Assembly (NCBI GenBank): GCA_023666835.1
Contig: JAMPBJ010000001.1
Span: 306,123-370,122, forward strand
DNA: 64,000 nucleotides
Direction: 5' to 3'
Source: Bacteroides sp.
GTDB lineage: Bacteria > Bacteroidota > Bacteroidia > Bacteroidales > Muribaculaceae
Below, piece by piece: positions 63,018 to 64,000 of the stretch; the stretch's first letter is position 1; every line of letters starts with the position of its first letter. A model generated the notes under the pieces. The model was not told the origin of the DNA. It made no database searches and worked only from the letters and a program-made list of their open reading frames with translations. Position numbers and translations under genes: made by a program.

Positions 63018-64000
63018 GACGAGGTTTCCGCGGAAGGCCAGGCGCGACCCGACAACCGCGACCGTATACGAAGCATCGTAATTCGCATTCGTGCACGACA
63101 CGCCGCCAATCGCACTCGCGCTGCCGTAGCCGCGATAGACCACACGGCCTGTTGCCGTGCTTATCCAGTAGGTGTCGCAGAAGTAGCTGCTAGATGTGCC
63201 GTTTACGGAGCCTACGGGGGTCATGTCCATATAGAGTCCGTGAGCCACGCCGGTTATCCACCATCCGCTGTTCTGCATGCCTTTGACCCATCTTATTGTG
63301 CCATCGGGCATCCATATCCTCCATTTGCCTACGTTGCCGGTGGTGTTGGGTACGTCCACTCCGTCCATCATGTCGTATTTGTGGCCGTAGATGTCCTCGT
63401 AGCCGAGGCAGTTGATGTTGTTCAACTGGGTCACGGTAACCGTGCCGACTGAATCGGCAGTCTTCTCCCATGCGTACTGGTGGACTACGCTGTCGATGAT
63501 TGAGTTGGTGATATCGGATTTTATCAGCTTGGCTTCGTCATAGCCGATGGTGTCCTGCATTCCATACTTCATCGTGCCGCCGGTGGTACGGCTATTGGTG
63601 TGCGAGCCACCGCCGCACTGGCTCTGCGAGTCGAGGCGGCCATACTTGGCGTAGAAGAGGTTGGCGATGCGGTTGTGCATCAGCACGTCTATCTGCTGCA
63701 TTCCGCGTTGTGCGCTGTAGTAGTGGAAGTCGGTCCAGCTCATGCTTGCAGTGGTAGAGCCGCCGGTGATGGCTGCCCTGAACTTGTTGCCGACGGCGGT
63801 TGTGCCGACAACTCCGCAGAGGTGTTCACCATCGAGATACCATTCCGGCTCCATGTCCTCTATCTTGTCGGAGTTTGACAACACGACTTTGTCGAACTCT
63901 GCCTGGTTGTGGATGGAGAAGTGGAGGGTGGCGGCGTTTGACGGGATGTCCTTGATGAGGTACATGCCGGCTTCGAACTTGCTTGAGAGTGTCGGGACGA
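62970..64000 (-). CDS. Candidate DGR variable protein with C-type-lectin-like end, 5' end outside window
   Basis: The frame is open to the right edge, so about 343 C-terminal residues are seen and the start is missing; an internal ATG at 63965 is not taken as the start. The segment resembles Bacteroidales phage or mobile-element surface proteins. Landmarks are HNRIANLFYAKYGR, GTMKYGMQDTIGYDEA, CLGYEDIYGHKYDM, GKWRIWMPDGTIRWVKG and the C-terminal lectin-like block GRVVYRGYGSASAIGG with GSRLAFRG. Between these lies a stretch with the codon pattern of a diversity-generating-retroelement variable repeat (63051-63128). A tail KAQSVAAFKALSEAA follows. It may be a receptor-binding or adhesin protein. 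No reverse transcriptase is present in the window. Confidence 0.7.
   Translation of the reverse strand, partial: VPTLSSKFEAGMYLIKDIPSNAATLHFSIHNQAEFDKVVLSNSDKIEDMEPEWYLDGEHLCGVVGTTAVGNKFRAAITGGSTTASMSWTDFHYYSAQRGMQQIDVLMHNRIANLFYAKYGRLDSQSQCGGGSHTNSRTTGGTMKYGMQDTIGYDEAKLIKSDITNSIIDSVVHQYAWEKTADSVGTVTVTQLNNINCLGYEDIYGHKYDMMDGVDVPNTTGNVGKWRIWMPDGTIRWVKGMQNSGWWITGVAHGLYMDMTPVGSVNGTSSSYFCDTYWISTATGRVVYRGYGSASAIGGVSCTNANYDASYTVAVVGSRLAFRGNLVKAQSVAAFKALSEAA
63051..63128 (-). repeat. Candidate variable repeat (VR) codons
   Basis: Of 26 codons, 17 are NNY and nine end in G (GCG x4, ACG x2, TCG x2, GTG); none ends in A. DGR variation replaces adenines, so AAY and ACG codons in a template would give NNY and NCG codons. 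The constant block encoding GSRLAFRG (63027-63050) follows directly, in the place of the IMH-like end. The template repeat is not in the window. Confidence 0.55.

Overview
The window comes from a Bacteroidales genome, most likely a gut member of the Muribaculaceae or a close relative. The family is an inference; the order is well supported. Support comes from two SusC/SusD outer-membrane uptake pairs, the type IX secretion protein PorV, a quinol:fumarate reductase/succinate dehydrogenase in frdCAB order, several Bacteroidales-only families (DUF4494, DUF4919), and many promoters of the Bacteroidetes type (TTTG, about 20 bp, TAnnTTTG). No rRNA, tRNA or CRISPR array was seen.

Layout. 1-5.3 kb: a housekeeping operon (uppP end, truB, queA, yigZ-like, a small unknown gene, a cyclophilin, an M16 peptidase), with a 194-bp MITE-like element between truB and queA. 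5.3-7.0 kb: a decayed IS3-family element inside a second inverted-repeat element. 7.0-12 kb, minus strand: transketolase, a sugar MFS transporter, a PLP-binding YggS protein and DUF4494. 12-20 kb, minus strand: a subtilisin-like protease with a type IX sorting domain, then a SusC-SusD-lipoprotein locus. 20.8-31.7 kb: acyl-ACP thioesterase, patatin, pnp, a small DUF3861-like gene, cytoplasmic GH13 amylase, prs, porV, ispF and a beta-propeller protein. 31.7-41.7 kb: miaB, a CoA-transferase, queC, queF, a glucosaminidase, an MFS transporter, a FemAB-like protein, an iron alcohol dehydrogenase, a small TonB-domain protein and an MscS channel. 41.9-50.5 kb: a second SusC/SusD pair and frdCAB. 50.6-61.2 kb: an AAA+ ATPase, a MalY-type aminotransferase, then a five-gene operon beginning with a bifunctional (p)ppGpp enzyme and a PgpH-type 7TM-HD phosphodiesterase. 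61.2-64 kb: an accessory segment with an orphan 5-cytosine DNA methyltransferase, a repeat-rich non-coding stretch and the 3' part of a protein whose end looks like the variable repeat of a diversity-generating retroelement (DGR).

How the genes connect. queA, queC and queF all serve queuosine synthesis and miaB modifies a neighbouring anticodon-loop base, so tRNA modification is well represented. PorV and the protease with a sorting domain belong to the same secretion route. frdCAB and the CoA-transferase fit succinate/propionate fermentation. The (p)ppGpp enzyme and the PgpH-like phosphodiesterase share an operon, which puts two second-messenger systems under one promoter.

The most interesting region is the right edge. 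The candidate hypervariable C-type-lectin-like protein lies beside four helically phased AAACGAARCGG repeats and a cluster of CGCTTT repeats. No reverse transcriptase or template repeat is visible in the window.
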